Source: Paguma larvata (Eukaryota; Chordata; Mammalia; Carnivora; Viverridae). Taken from it: 64,000 nucleotides of DNA. Where the stretch lies: NCBI GenBank assembly GCA_030068075.1, contig CM057828.1, positions 114,441,699 through 114,505,698 of the forward strand. The letters are read 5' to 3'. Positions 54,545 to 63,831 of this stretch are shown here, in pieces. The notes under the pieces were generated by a model. The model did no database searches and was not told where the DNA came from. It saw only the letters and a list, made by a program, of their open reading frames with translations. How positions within the stretch are numbered: position 1 is the stretch's first letter; each line of letters starts with the position of its first letter. The position numbers and the translations under genes were made by a program.

Positions 54545-54880
54545 TTTTTTGGCTGGGGCGCGCGATCCACAGGTGCGGATGACTGACAGCGGGCTGATAG
54601 GCTCCATCTGTTGGCGGCTGATAATGGCCTCCTGGGGGCCCGCGGGTGCGGTCTTCACACACAGAAAAAGCACGCGGCCTAATCTATTTGCAGGCAGGCG
54701 GAAAAAGGCCTGCAGCGCGCATTGTTATTCAGCAGGAACAATCGGTTACAGACAGCACTTTTAGAGGCACAGTGGGGAGGTCCGGGGAGGGGGGCGGTGT
54801 TCCCACAGTGAGTGATGTTCCTCTAAAGCCCACAGTGACTTTCCTTTTGGGGGGTGGGGGGGAGCGGATGGGACGGGAGA
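54545..54880. promoter_or_regulatory. CpG- and G-rich candidate regulatory element
   Basis: Fifteen CpGs between 54558 and 54745, CCCGCGGG near 54639, inverted SOX-type words ATTGTT (54721-54726) and AACAAT (54737-54742), and a guanine-rich tract at 54849-54877. No transposon match and no convincing exon. The composition resembles a small CpG island or developmental enhancer; function is inferred only. Confidence 0.4.
54849..54877 (+). other. G-quadruplex-prone tract
   Basis: Guanine runs of six, seven, three and three with short loops (T, AGCGGAT, AC). Confidence 0.65.
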
Positions 54881-55188
54881 GATGAGAATTTTGCGATCTT
54901 CCAGGAGGAGAATCTGTAATTCCTGCCTATCCTTGGCTTTGTACTTGATAAAAGATAGATGGGTAAAGGGGGTAGTTTATAATAATTATAATTTAGTTGT
55001 GATGTAAATAAATCAATACCCAAATGGTAGGGCTGGCTTCAGAGCTTCTGGAAAGATTTGGTGGAACTCCTGGATTCTTCTTGGAATGTAAATAACAGTA
55101 TGGGTGTTATATTAAGGGCACCGAAGCGCAGGTGCCCCTCCCCTTAAACAGAAAGGCAAGTTAGGCATGCATTTCGGGTGGGTGGGGT
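54881..55188. other. Unique sequence
   Basis: Ends at the L1 target duplication. A GGTGGGGTGGGG run at 55180-55192 is part of it. Confidence 0.4.
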
Positions 55189-55203
55189 GGGGATACAATT
55201 TTA

Positions 55204-55861
55204 TTTTTATTTTTTTTAAATAATTTATTTTCAGATTGGTTTCCATATAACACCCTGTGCTCATCCCAACAAGTGCCCTCTTCAATGCCCATCACCCACT
55301 CTCCCCCTCCACATCCCGCTCACCCTCAGTTTGTTCTTGGTCTTTGAGAGTCTCTTCTGTTTTGTCTCCCTCCCTCTCTGTGTCTTTTTTCTTTTCCCCT
55401 CTTCCCCTCCCCCATGGTTTTCTGCTAAGTCTCTCAAAATCCACGTATGCGTGGAAACAGATGGTGTCTGTCCTTCTCTGACTGACTTATTTCACTTAGC
55501 ATAATACCCTCCAGTTCCATCCATGTTGCCACACATGACCAGATTTCATTCTTTCTCATTGCCGTGTAGTATTCCATTGTATATATATACCACATCTTCT
55601 TTATCCACTCGTCAGTTGATGGACACTTAGTCTCTTTCCATGATTTGGCTATTGTCGAAAGTGCTGCTATGAACATTGGGGTACACGTGCTCCTATGCAT
55701 CAGCATTCCTGTGTCTCTTGGGTAGCTTCCTAGCAGTGCTATTGCTGGATCATAGGGTAGCTCTATTTTCATTTTTTGAGGAACCTCCACACTGTTTTCC
55801 AGAGTGGCTGCACCAGTTTGCATTCCCACCAACAGTGTAGGAGGGTGCCTGCTTCTCCACA
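55204..55861 (-). mobile_element. Young 5'-truncated carnivore L1
   Basis: GGGGATACAATTTTA is identical at 55189-55203 and 55862-55876. The plus-strand left side is the T-rich tail complement, then the 3' UTR with a CT-rich part, then ORF2. The minus strand encodes an unbroken ORF2 C-terminus of about 140 codons with [12 protein letters not shown] and DEWIKKMWYIYTMEYY. It carries no endonuclease or RT domain and cannot mobilise itself. Target-primed insertion with early stop explains the truncation. Confidence 0.95.
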
Positions 55862-55871
55862 GGGGATACAA
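55434..55871 (-). pseudogene. L1 ORF2 C-terminal remnant
   Basis: Open frame inside the young L1. It carries the conserved L1 ORF2p C-terminal block (CTPMFIAALSTIAKSWKETK, then STDEWIKKMW) but neither the endonuclease nor the RT core. The first dozen or so codons come from flanking DNA upstream of the insertion junction. It is not a host gene. Confidence 0.9.
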
Positions 55872-55876
55872 TTTTA

Positions 55877-56205
55877 AATGCTTTAACCCTCAAACAGACA
55901 TTCTTTAGGCTCAGATTTCTAAATCAGAAACATTTTTAACATTTTCTTAAATTATTTGCAATTAGCAAATATTTTAGATTTAGGCAAATGGTCGAAGTGG
56001 CCAGTTTGGGGAGGAATATCTGAAGCCTTAAAAAATGAAAGTTTTGTGCCTTTCTTGTCTCATGACTTTGTTTCCCCAGACACCATTTAGGGATGATTTA
56101 ACTTCATCTGAGTGTATTCCCAGCGCCACCCCCCCCCCCCCCGCCCCCGCCCCGACTCTTGCCAGAAGCAAGGATATTGAAGCAGTCAGGTCTCCTTTGA
56201 TGTTT
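55877..56205. other. Unique sequence with cytosine tract
   Basis: Contains the C-rich tract 56129-56153. No exon. Confidence 0.4.
56129..56153 (-). other. G-quadruplex-prone tract (minus strand)
   Basis: A run of about 14 C, then CCCCC and CCCC separated by single G. The minus strand can form a quadruplex; the long homopolymer is also slippage-prone and may be length-polymorphic. Confidence 0.7.
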
Positions 56206-56221
56206 CACGTCGGATTTTTTT

Positions 56222-56427
56222 TTTTAATGTTTATTTATTTTTGAGAGACATAGAGGCACAGCGTGAGCAGGGGAAGGGCACAGAGGGAGACACAGAATGG
56301 GAAGCAGGCTCCAGCAGCGTGAGCAGCTGTCAGCACAGAGCCCGACGCGGGGCTCGAACTCACAGCCCGCGAGATCATGACCTGAGCTGAAGTCGGCCGC
56401 CCAACCGACTGAGCCACCCAGGTGCCC
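56222..56427 (-). mobile_element. Young carnivore tRNA-Lys SINE
   Basis: CACGTCGGATTTTTTT is identical at 56206-56221 and 56428-56443. The head is close to consensus. Confidence 0.97.
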
Positions 56428-56461
56428 CACGTCGGATTTTTTTAAAAAGCCATCATTGACA

Positions 56462-56638
56462 GGGCGCCTGGGTGGCTCAGTCCGTTAAGCTTCCAACTCT
56501 TGCTCTTGGCTCAGTTCTTGATTCTTGTTGGTGATTTCGAGTCCTGTGTCAGGCTCTGCCCACAGAGCCTGCCTGGGATTCTGTGTGTCTCTCCCTCTGC
56601 CCCTCAACCCCCCAAATTAAATAAATAAACTTAAAAAA
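56462..56638 (+). mobile_element. Carnivore tRNA-Lys SINE beside previous one
   Basis: AAAAAGCCATCATTG recurs at 56444-56458 and 56639-56653. The insertion lies 18 bp beyond the right target duplication of the preceding SINE, in opposite orientation. The central part is shortened. Confidence 0.96.
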
Positions 56639-56653
56639 AAAAAGCCATCATTG

Positions 56654-57997
56654 CTATAGCAAGTGGAAGTTTTGCCTTTTAATTTCACCTCCACCCGCAG
56701 CCCCACCCCGAATCCAGCCATCTCTCCCTTCTCTCCCTTCACTTTGGAACTCAGTAAATACAAGATCTCTTAAAGGAGACGTGCACATCCAGGACCTTCT
56801 TAAAGCCATGCTTTTGGTGACATTTGGTTCCAGTGGGCACCTCCAACTCCCTAGCATCATTGAGACTCACCGACTTGCAACCAACCTCTTCCCTGGGTGC
56901 TTTTATCTACTTCGGAAAACAATCTATATGGAGATCTGAGAATTCCTAATGGGTAAGGAATTTAAATGCATATTTGCTAATAATAATATAAAACGCCTTG
57001 TTAACCTCTATTCACAGCTAATGGCTAGATGAATACATTTCCATAAGTGTTTCTTTTCTACTGTTAGACTCAGTACTAACGCCCACCTGCTGGAAAGATT
57101 CAGAGGTGTTACAAACAGAATAATTAAGTCTTGTGCCTAAACTGTACCAACACCTCTGGACTTTAAGTGGTAAAAACCCATTCAAGATTCAATAGGCCAC
57201 ATTCATCCTAGAGAATAGAATCGTGGGGGCAAGCATTTTGGGTGACATGGTGCTAAATAATTAGTTTATATTTACAGTGGATTATTTGCATGATAGATAC
57301 TCATTTTTACGGTCATAATAATTGACTCCAGTATCTGGAAATACTGCTTTAAAAAATTCTCTATGACTCGATTTGATTTTTGATTCCCAGTGTCCAGTTG
57401 TGTTCTTGGCAGAAAATATAATCTAGTCATTTCTGAGATGTTTCTTCTATTGAATCCAGCGATTTTTCTGTCACTCCATCTCTACTCTTATTTCGTTCTG
57501 TAGTGTACATTCCAATCCATGATCTGATCCTACAATTCGCAAACACAGTCCGCTGAAAGTTCTGCTCCTATCACACCTGTTCCTAGAGGGTGGGGGCAGG
57601 GAGGTACCTGGGTCCAGTCAGTGCAGAGGACTGTCCATGGTCACATGTTGTCCATTATAGACGGTGATTATTTTGGCTGAGGCTCATCTCATCTTTGCCC
57701 CGACCTCATCTCTGAGCCTGTGGGAAACTCAAGGTCATCTGTGGGCACAACACTGTCCCATGATCCCCTCACCAACATCTCTGTGAGATGCCAACTCCCA
57801 GAGTAGGAACTGAAAAGACACTAATTCTCTCGCTAGTTTCTTCAACTGGTATAGAGCACTTCTCCCTCCGGTTTCCTGTCTCCACAACAATTTGAAGGGT
57901 TTTGGCAGAAGAGAGAAATTTTCTTCCATAAAATGTGCCCTCATTTCAGCTTTTCCTGTCACATGCCTCAAGTGGCTACTTAGAAAGCTGAGTGTGT
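56654..57997. other. Unique sequence, 1.3 kb
   Basis: No transposon or exon recognised. Confidence 0.4.
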
Positions 57998-58079
57998 GGG
58001 GGTGCCTGAGTGGCTCAGCCAGTAAAGCATCCAACTTCGGCTCAGGTCATGATCTCATGGTTCGTGGGTTCGAGCCTGG
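57998..58079 (+). mobile_element. CAN-SINE head fragment
   Basis: Only the tRNA-derived head (GGGGTGCCTGAGTGGCTCAG to GTGGGTTCGAGCC) is present, with no CT stretch or A tail. It is a 3'-deleted copy, not a tRNA gene: the acceptor and anticodon structure is not complete. Confidence 0.9.
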
Positions 58080-58496
58080 TGTGTTCCCTGGGTACATGGC
58101 ACTATATGAAGAAACCACCCCAAAGCAGATAGGACCTGGGAGAAGTCATGAAAAGATATAAATAAAGATTATTTTCTGGTTTTGAATAAATACCTAAACC
58201 CAACGGGATGTTTGAGAACTTCTGGGGACTATGGCTTCCCCACTGACAGGTTGGGTTGGTGATGGCAATAAAGAATTTGGCAGGGGTTCCTTCTCTTGGG
58301 CACCAAGTAACCCAGCATTGGATTGGAGCCACCAGATCACACTGAGGGTTAGAGCTCGCCTCTGTTCTTCCCACACCCCTGAGATAGAGGAGAATTGGCA
58401 TCATATTTGCATAATTTTCAACAGAATGAATGAATATCTTAGTGTAAATTGTTTCCCTTTTCTACATTACCTGAAATCCTTTCCCAAAGATCTAGA
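58080..58496. other. Unique sequence
   Basis: No repeat or exon recognised. Confidence 0.4.
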
Positions 58497-58673
58497 AGTT
58501 TATTTATTTTTGAGAGAGATTGCAAGCAGGGGAGGGACAGAGAGAGAGGGTGACAGGATCCGAAGCAGACTCCAGGCTGACCGCTGTGAGCCCAAAGTGG
58601 GTCTCATGAACCATGCAATCATGACCTGAGCTGAAGCCGGATGCTCAACGGACTGAGCCACTCAGGCGTCCCT
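58497..58673 (-). mobile_element. Carnivore tRNA-Lys SINE
   Basis: Short CT part (GAGAGAGATTGCAAGCAGGG), head end GAGCCACTCAGGCGTCCC. No exact target duplication found. Confidence 0.92.
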
Positions 58674-58732
58674 CCTTTTCCAAATATCTAAAGTCCTGGA
58701 AACACAAAAATGGATTTTTAATATGTACCCAT

Positions 58733-59531
58733 TGTCTTACTCGGTTTGGGCTGCTCTAACGAATTACCACAGACTGGGTGGCTTACAAAACAAACATTTA
58801 TTTCTAACTGTTCTGGAGGCTGGGAAGTCCTAGGTCAAGATGCTGGTAGATTTGGTTCTGATGAAAATGGCCTCCTGATTTGCAGATGGCTGCCTTCTTG
58901 CCTTGGGCTCACCTGGCAGAGAGAGAAACCAGGCTTTCCTGTATCTTCTTAGAAGGGTGCTAATCTCATTCATGAGAGGGCCACCCCCATGACCTAATCA
59001 TTTTGCAAACACCTTTGTGCTAAACCCACGATGAATTAAACAGGCAACTGATGTCAGCCTTCTGCGACCATCTCAAGTGACCTCAGGGTGAAATACAAAA
59101 GCAAGAAGAAATGGAAAACCAGTGAAGTTGAAGTGTGCAAGCAACACATTTGAACAATCAGACATGATAGGAACATAATGCATTGAGGTGACCTAAGGTC
59201 TTTCTTGTGTCTATGTGGAAATGAAACCTTGACTTTTACAACTATAACAAATCATACCTGTGAGTGCCAGTGTTTGGAGAGCTGGTTAAAAGCAGGTATA
59301 CCCTTTTCCCCTTTCGTATGTATATAATCGTAGCTAACAAGCTTCGGAGCAGTTCTCCAGAGCAATCGGAAAGACTGTCTCCCAGGCTAGAGTCTGAAGT
59401 AAGACGACCAAGAGAGTGTTTATTAATCTACTTTGAGGTTGGCTTTCTTTCAGTGGACAGGCCCCATCTCCTAATACCATCACATCTGGAGTTAGGATTT
59501 TGACATATGCATTTTAGAAGGACACGAATAC
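58733..59531 (-). mobile_element. MLT1-class LTR split by another LTR
   Basis: Left part 58733 to about 59015: TGTCTTACTCGGTTTGGGCT, CAGACTGGGTGGCTTACAAA, TCATGAGAGGGCCACC, CATGACCTAATCA. Right part about 59460-59531: GGCCCCATCTCCTAATACCA, GTTAGGATTTTGACATATGC. The two join in family order once the inserted LTR is removed. Confidence 0.85.
59016..59459 (+). mobile_element. Solo LTR inserted in MLT1
   Basis: About 444 bp from TGTGCTAAACCC to CTTTCAGTGGACA. It has a TATA-like GTATATAATCG near 59321 and a possible decayed polyadenylation word (TCTGAAGTAAGACGA, near 59392). Its class is not certain, and no clean target-site duplication could be read because the left junction has mutated. Confidence 0.65.
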
Positions 59532-59714
59532 CCATTTGACAAATTTTAACATCTCTGGACTCACTTTTCTCATCTGTGAAATGAGATCTGTGCTCTCTGA
59601 GACTATACTCTGAGGTGCAATTTTGTCTAGCTGTGAGAAAAATCACAGATTCCAATACTAAAAGAAATCAGTGTGATTGCAGTTACTTACAGGTGTGTGT
59701 GTGTGTGTATGCAT
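59532..59714. other. Unique sequence with short (GT)n
   Basis: (GT)n at 59693-59708. Confidence 0.4.
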
Positions 59715-59840
59715 TCATTTCACCCTAGACTGTGAACTTCTTTAAAACACAGATTTGCATTTCATCCTTATATTCCTGGTACTGGATACATATTGGATGT
59801 TCTGTGAATGTTTGTTGAATGAATCAATGAAGAATAAATG
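59715..59840 (+). mobile_element. L2 LINE 3' end fragment
   Basis: CCTAGACTGTGAACTTCTTT, CATCCTTATATTCCTGGTAC and GAATGTTTGTTGAATGAAT follow the L2 3' UTR and terminus. Confidence 0.75.
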
Positions 59841-60783
59841 CTTCTATAATAATTCAGGGACTAGAAATAACAGAAATTAGGTCGAGAGCCTGTGGTGTAT
59901 TCTATTGCACTTTTCCATTTGGTTTTCATGGAACCCCTATTGGCATGAAAGTGTATGTTATTTCCTCAGATTCTGGTGAGGGGACAGATGGAGCCGAGTT
60001 TTGGGGCAGAGCTGTTCCTCTGTGAGCTTTCTTTTGGACTTTTTTTCAAATCTTTAAAAAAAAAAAAGAAATGCCTAAATCTATTTTGTTTTATCAGACA
60101 ATTAACACGTTGGTTTTGACTGGCAAGGCTCTTGTACTACCCAGGGGCAGATGTTCTGGGCAGGGACTGAGCATCTAAACATATATTTGCAGTGATGTAA
60201 ATAGGAACTGTAGGAGACTGGTAGGCTCTTTCCTGGGCATACAGCATTTTAGGAAGCTGCTTGGCCAAATAATCCTCTACTATTAACTCATGCTACTACC
60301 CTTAACTTTTCTCTCTTTTGTGTTGCAGGGCAAAAACGAGACTAATGGAGCATTTTATTCCAATGTTTCAGGGAACTGATTTAATTGATTCCAATTACTA
60401 AGGTAGTATTTAACTAGGGCAGTAGATGGCCTTTTCCCTTCATAAATGTAGGCTAAAAGCATCTTCCTTTATGATGCAGCCGGCACATTTGCTCCATTTC
60501 GCAGTGTAAGTAAACGGTTAAACGTCTTGCAGGTTTGCTTTGCCACCCAGGGTGAGAAAGAAAACAAATCATTTATCCTCAAAAGCTCCCATGAGGCATG
60601 AAGAAGGGTGTGCTGCTTTTAAATAGATTTCTGTAGCAAAGTGCATAGTCATTTGAAAGCCGGTGACGTATTTTGAGAATTATTCATTTCCTATCTGTCA
60701 GCTCCTACCTTTGGAGTTTGTATTTTCTTCTAGTTCCTAACAGGGAAGTGCAAACTGACTCACTGCTGCCCCCAAGTGTCCTT
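59841..60783. other. Repeat-free stretch with candidate enhancer
   Basis: No transposon or exon. See 60330-60720. Confidence 0.45.
60330..60720. promoter_or_regulatory. Candidate conserved non-coding element
   Basis: TTAATTGATT (60381-60390) and CAATTA (60392-60397) form an inverted pair of homeodomain-type cores. GGTGACGTATT (60662-60672) is CRE-like. CpGs survive in AT-rich, non-repetitive DNA. Conservation and activity are inferred. Confidence 0.3.
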
Positions 60784-60787
60784 TAAA

Positions 60788-61000
60788 AAATTTTTTTTAA
60801 CGTTTATTTATTTTTGAGAGACAGAGACAGAGTATGAGCAGGGGAAAGGCAGAGAGAGAGGGAGACACAGAATCTGAAGCAGGCTCCAGGCTCTGAGCCG
60901 TCAGCACAGAGCCCGACGCGGGGCTCAAACTCACAAACCGCGAGATCATGACCTGAGCTGAAAGTCGGCCACTTAACCAACTGAGCCACCCAGGCGCCCC
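60788..61000 (-). mobile_element. Young carnivore tRNA-Lys SINE
   Basis: CCCCAAGTGTCC followed by T3-4 and A4-6 recurs at about 60770-60787 and 61001-61018. The head ends CACCCAGGCGCCCC. It is close to consensus. Confidence 0.96.
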
Positions 61001-61030
61001 CCCCAAGTGTCCTTTTAAAACATGGGCATA

Positions 61031-61245
61031 GGGGCGCCTGGGCAGCTCAGTCGATTAAGTGTGCAACTTCAGCTCAGGTCAAGATCTAGAGGTGAGTTTG
61101 AGCCCCCTATTGGGTTTTGTGCTGACAGCTCAGAGCCTGACGCCTGCTTCGGATTCTGTGTCTCCCTCTCTGTCTGCCCCTCCCCGGCTTGTGCTCTGTC
61201 TCTCTCTCTCTGTCTCTCAAAAATAAATTAATATTAAAACAATAA
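61031..61245 (+). mobile_element. Carnivore tRNA-Lys SINE
   Basis: Head GGGGCGCCTGGGCAGCTCAG; the box B-like part is diverged (AGGTGAGTTTGAGCCCCC). The tail runs into a GATGAT microsatellite. Confidence 0.95.
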
Positions 61246-61266
61246 GAATGATGATGATGATGATAA
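61246..61266. repeat. (ATG)n microsatellite
   Basis: GAATGATGATGATGATGAT, about 20 bp, grown from the preceding A tail. Confidence 0.85.
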
Positions 61267-61567
61267 AAGTAAAGGCAAAACAAAGCAATTCAGCATAAAA
61301 CCGAAACATGTGATCAATATCCACAGTATATCTTGAATTGTCCTTCCTGTTACTATTGAAAGAGAATACCTTATGAAATGAAATTGCTTCAACAAGTGTC
61401 TTTGGAGAACCTTCTCTGTGCAAAGCTCTGTGGTCTATGTAGAGGACACAAAAAAATGGGACATGATCTGAGCCTTTAAAGGCTTTTAAACAAGCTAGAG
61501 AGACACGTGTGGATTAAAGTTTAAATAAAAATGACTGAGATAAACTTAAACAGTCTAATCTGTGTAG
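61267..61567. other. Unique sequence
   Basis: No repeat or exon recognised. Confidence 0.4.
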
Positions 61568-61586
61568 TTGATTTTTTTCTTTTTAT

Positions 61587-61799
61587 TTTTTTTAACGTTT
61601 TTATTTTATTTCTGAGAGACAGAGACAGAGCGTGAGCAAGGAAAGGGCAGAGAGAGAGGGAGATACAGAATCTGAAGCAGGCCCCAGGCTCTGATGAGCC
61701 ATCAGCACAGATCCTGACGTGGGGCTCGAACTCACAGAAGTGAGATCATGATCTGAGCCAAAGTCGGCCGCTTAACTGACTGAGCCACCCAGGCGCCCC
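61587..61799 (-). mobile_element. Carnivore tRNA-Lys SINE, first of a stacked pair
   Basis: TTGATTTTTTTCTTTTTATT before and CTGATTTTTATTTTTATT after are the target copies. It carries the GGCTCTGATGAGCCATCAGC subfamily feature also seen at 25230. Confidence 0.95.
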
Positions 61800-61814
61800 C
61801 TGATTTTTATTTTT

Positions 61815-62036
61815 ATTTTTATTTTTTTTAATGTTTATTTATTTTTGACAGACAGAGAGACAGTGCATGAGCAGGGGAAAGGCAGAGAGAGAGGGAGACA
61901 CAGAATCCGAAGCAGGCTCCAGGCTCTGAGCTGTCAGCACAGAGCCCGACGTGGGGTCCTAATCCACAGACCGTGAGATCATGACGCAAGCCGAAGTCGG
62001 CCGCTTAACCTACTGAGCCGCCCAGGCTCCCCGCCC
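61815..62036 (-). mobile_element. Carnivore tRNA-Lys SINE, second of a stacked pair
   Basis: CCTGATTTTTATTTTT (61799-61814) and CCTGATTTTTAAAAA (from 62037) flank it; the same target word was used by the first SINE. The head ends GCCGCCCAGGCTCCCC. Confidence 0.95.
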
Positions 62037-62064
62037 CCTGATTTTTAAAAATATAATATACACA

Positions 62065-62285
62065 ATACCATTTTGGGAGGCACTGTGCTAGATCCTTTAC
62101 AGGTGTTATTTCATTCAGTCTGTACAAGCACCCTGTGAAAAAGGTCATAGTGTACCTTTTAATCTTCTTCCCTGAATGAAACTGAGGCTTTTACTTGAAA
62201 GCAGGGTCACCCAGCAGTGATGTGGCAGGAGCTGGAAGCTGCTTTTGGTTCCTGACCTGAAAGCCTTTGTTCTCACCTGAGCTGT
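62065..62285 (-). mobile_element. MIR
   Basis: GAGGCACTGTGCTAGATCC, ATTTCATTCAGTCTGTACAA, ATGAAACTGAGGCTTTTAC and GGTCACCCAGCAGTGATGT are reversed MIR core. Confidence 0.75.
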
Positions 62286-62479
62286 TTCAGGGACACAGGA
62301 TGCAAGGGAAGGTAGTTTCTATGTGAGTAGAGGTGACCCCAGGGGGTTTTCTGAGGACTGGGATTTCAATGGCTCCTCTGAGCTCTCATAAAACTCAGAA
62401 AAGCTTTAAAATGAAAGAAGAGAGGAGTCACGGAGGTATTGGCTTTGAAGATGAAGTCAGTAGCACTGGTTGGCTTGGT
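62286..62479. other. Unique sequence
   Basis: Nothing recognised. Confidence 0.4.
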
Positions 62480-62632
62480 CAGAGGAGCAAGAGGCTTTTA
62501 ATCTGTAAGATCTGGATGCTTGGGTTTGAATCCCAGCTCCTTCACTTATTTAATTTGTGACTTGGAAAATTTCTTAAACCCAGTGTCTTCTTCTGTCGAG
62601 TGAGGATAAAATAGTGCCCGCCCCGACCATGC
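62480..62632 (+). mobile_element. MIR
   Basis: GGATGCTTGGGTTTGAATCC, AATTTGTGACTTGGAAAAT and TCTTCTGTCGAGTGAGGATA follow plus-strand MIR order, with the tRNA-derived box B-like GGTTTGAATCC. Confidence 0.8.
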
Positions 62633-63665
62633 ATCGGACATGTGCGAGAAGTCGGTGGTCTGTGGTGGGGCTGCTTAGATGTCAGTTCTCTTCTTCCTCA
62701 TGGAAGATGAGTAGAAGTCTTGGACCCAGTGGTTCAAGGCCATCAAATCCAGACAAAGAAGAGACTTCAGAACATGGAATCTCTCCAAGAGGAAGTTTTA
62801 TAACATATCCAGGCTACTGGGGATGCCACAGTGTTATAGAGTAAGCAATGTGTGCTTTCAAACGCCAACCTAGAATATATTAGTTTCCTTCCACAAATGT
62901 CTCTGATCTAATGTCTACACTCCTAGGAACACAGCGGAGGAAAACACAAAAGATGGCTAGAAAAGATAAAAAGAAAAGTGACCAAGGTGTTCCTAGGTCA
63001 GATTTATAGCTTATTTATGAACCTTTCTAAGCCATTCATTGCCATATGTAAAATTAGGTCATATCTGTGAAAACCTAGATTATCACTTTGTTCTGCTTGG
63101 CTCCAATATTTTTAAAGATGCTGTTGATTTAACAGGTCCCTGGGGGCGACTGGGCCCTATTCTGCCTCATAGCAAAGTCCTTCTCTTGGAAAACATACTG
63201 TCAGTGCCACCCAACTTCAGCACTTTCACAATTACTATTGCCGTCAGTGTGATTTCCCTGCTGACTTGAAAGAGTTAATTTGCTTTTCTAAGGGCCCAGC
63301 TTAGGACTGAGCTGTGACTCAGGCTGCTGCCCGCATGGGGAGATGGAAATGATTGTAAGCAGTTTGGTCATCTGCTCTTGGCTTCGTGGGGCTCTTTCTG
63401 CCTGAGTGAAGCTTCCCTTTGGCTGAAAATTGCAGAAACCAAGAGGCCCGATCTCATTCTAGTGTTGCTTGGTTGAATTTATGCCTCCCCTTTTAAAAGA
63501 ATTTTTTTTTTATTTTGGAAATAACCCAATTAAGAGTTTTTCACACTTTAGCTGAGAGAGTAGGCTTTTATGTCTCTTTATCAGAGGCTTTCAATTCATT
63601 GGATTCATGCTTTTTCATCAGTAAATAGTCTATTCAAAGAGCACTTTTTAGCTTATATAAAATTT
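62633..63665. other. Unique sequence, 1.0 kb
   Basis: No transposon or exon recognised. Confidence 0.4.
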
Positions 63666-63831
63666 CTAAAAGAAGAAGAAGGAAGAGGAAGAGGAGGGGA
63701 AGAAGGCGGAGAAGGAGGAGGAGGAGGAAGTGGAGGTGAAAGAGTAGGGGAAGGAGGAGAAGAAGAAGGAGGAGGAGGAGAAAGAGGAGGAGTAAGGAGG
63801 AGGAGGAGGGAGGAGGAGGAGGAGGAAAAGG
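63666..63831. repeat. GGA/GAA polypurine tract
   Basis: About 165 bp, almost only A and G on the plus strand, in GGA, GAA and GGAA units with rare T/C interruptions. The open frames across it (Glu/Gly-rich plus, Ser/Leu/Pro-rich minus) are products of the repeat. Confidence 0.95.
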
